64,000 bases of DNA from CAWIVH01 sp963839475 (GTDB lineage Bacteria > Acidobacteriota > UBA6911). The stretch is from assembly GCA_963839475.1 (NCBI GenBank), contig CAWIVH010000008.1, positions 108,602 through 172,601 of the forward strand. Reading direction: 5' to 3'. This document shows positions 64,000 to 64,000 of the stretch, piece by piece; position 1 is the first letter of the stretch, and each line of letters starts with the position of its first letter. The notes under the pieces were generated by a model, which saw only the letters and a list, made by a program, of their open reading frames with translations, searched no databases and was not told the DNA's origin. Made by a program: the position numbers and the translations under genes.

Positions 64000-64000
64000 T

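Overview
The window looks like chromosome of an uncultured or little-studied member of the Acidobacteriota. This rests on family content: three VWFA-related lipo/secreted proteins of the acidobacterial type, one ~820-residue acidobacterial-type duplicated ABC permease (ADOP), several TAT-signal metabolic enzymes (sugar-phosphate isomerase-like, RraA-like, Gfo/Idh/MocA), and moderately GC-rich coding sequence with many GTG/TTG starts. No database search was possible, so the phylum assignment is inference from families.

Region 1 (1-34071) is ordinary chromosome with intact genes. It begins with the end of riboflavin synthase, followed by a secreted protein, plsC, a RibBA-like protein whose GTP cyclohydrolase II half has lost its zinc cysteines, a 1068-residue secreted repeat protein, a VWFA protein without a MIDAS motif, a LysW-like acidic zinc-ribbon protein, a HAD-like protein, larE, a gamma-glutamyltransferase and a GAF-GAF-PAS hybrid histidine kinase. 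A leftward operon-like run rsmA > rnj > ftsK > VWFA > VWFA follows. Then come trxA-purA, a DUF4097/ECF sigma/anti-sigma cluster, and a leftward group of exported enzymes, a beta-carbonic anhydrase and an ADOP permease.

Region 2 (34072-57500) is a tRNA-Lys(UUU) integration hotspot. The last 45 bp of the tRNA are repeated at 45360-45404 (exact) and 57142-57186 (one mismatch). They bound two tandem modules of 11.3 and 11.8 kb, and a third dead integrase stump lies beyond the last repeat. Module 1 is a decaying prophage or phage satellite: tyrosine integrase, AlpA-type excisionase, DnaB-N/RecA-like replication ATPase, a GTCCGGAC repeat cluster that may be its origin, a Nu1-like small terminase, an M41-like peptidase and a tail tape-measure gene. 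Many of its genes carry frameshifts. Module 2 carries an integrase remnant cut by an IS1-like insertion sequence, a broken PEP-CTERM gene, a giant intact secreted protein (2320 aa; seven PKD-like domains, then five exact 693-bp repeats), and fragments of lnt and an IS91-type transposase.

Region 3 (57500-64000) is an AraC regulator divergent from an aldo/keto reductase, a secreted cupin-carboxymuconolactone decarboxylase fusion and two secreted alpha/beta hydrolases that share a nearly identical signal-peptide leader. A 221-bp MITE-like element with 15-bp inverted repeats and a 9-bp target duplication sits between the two hydrolases. The last gene has a frameshift near its end.
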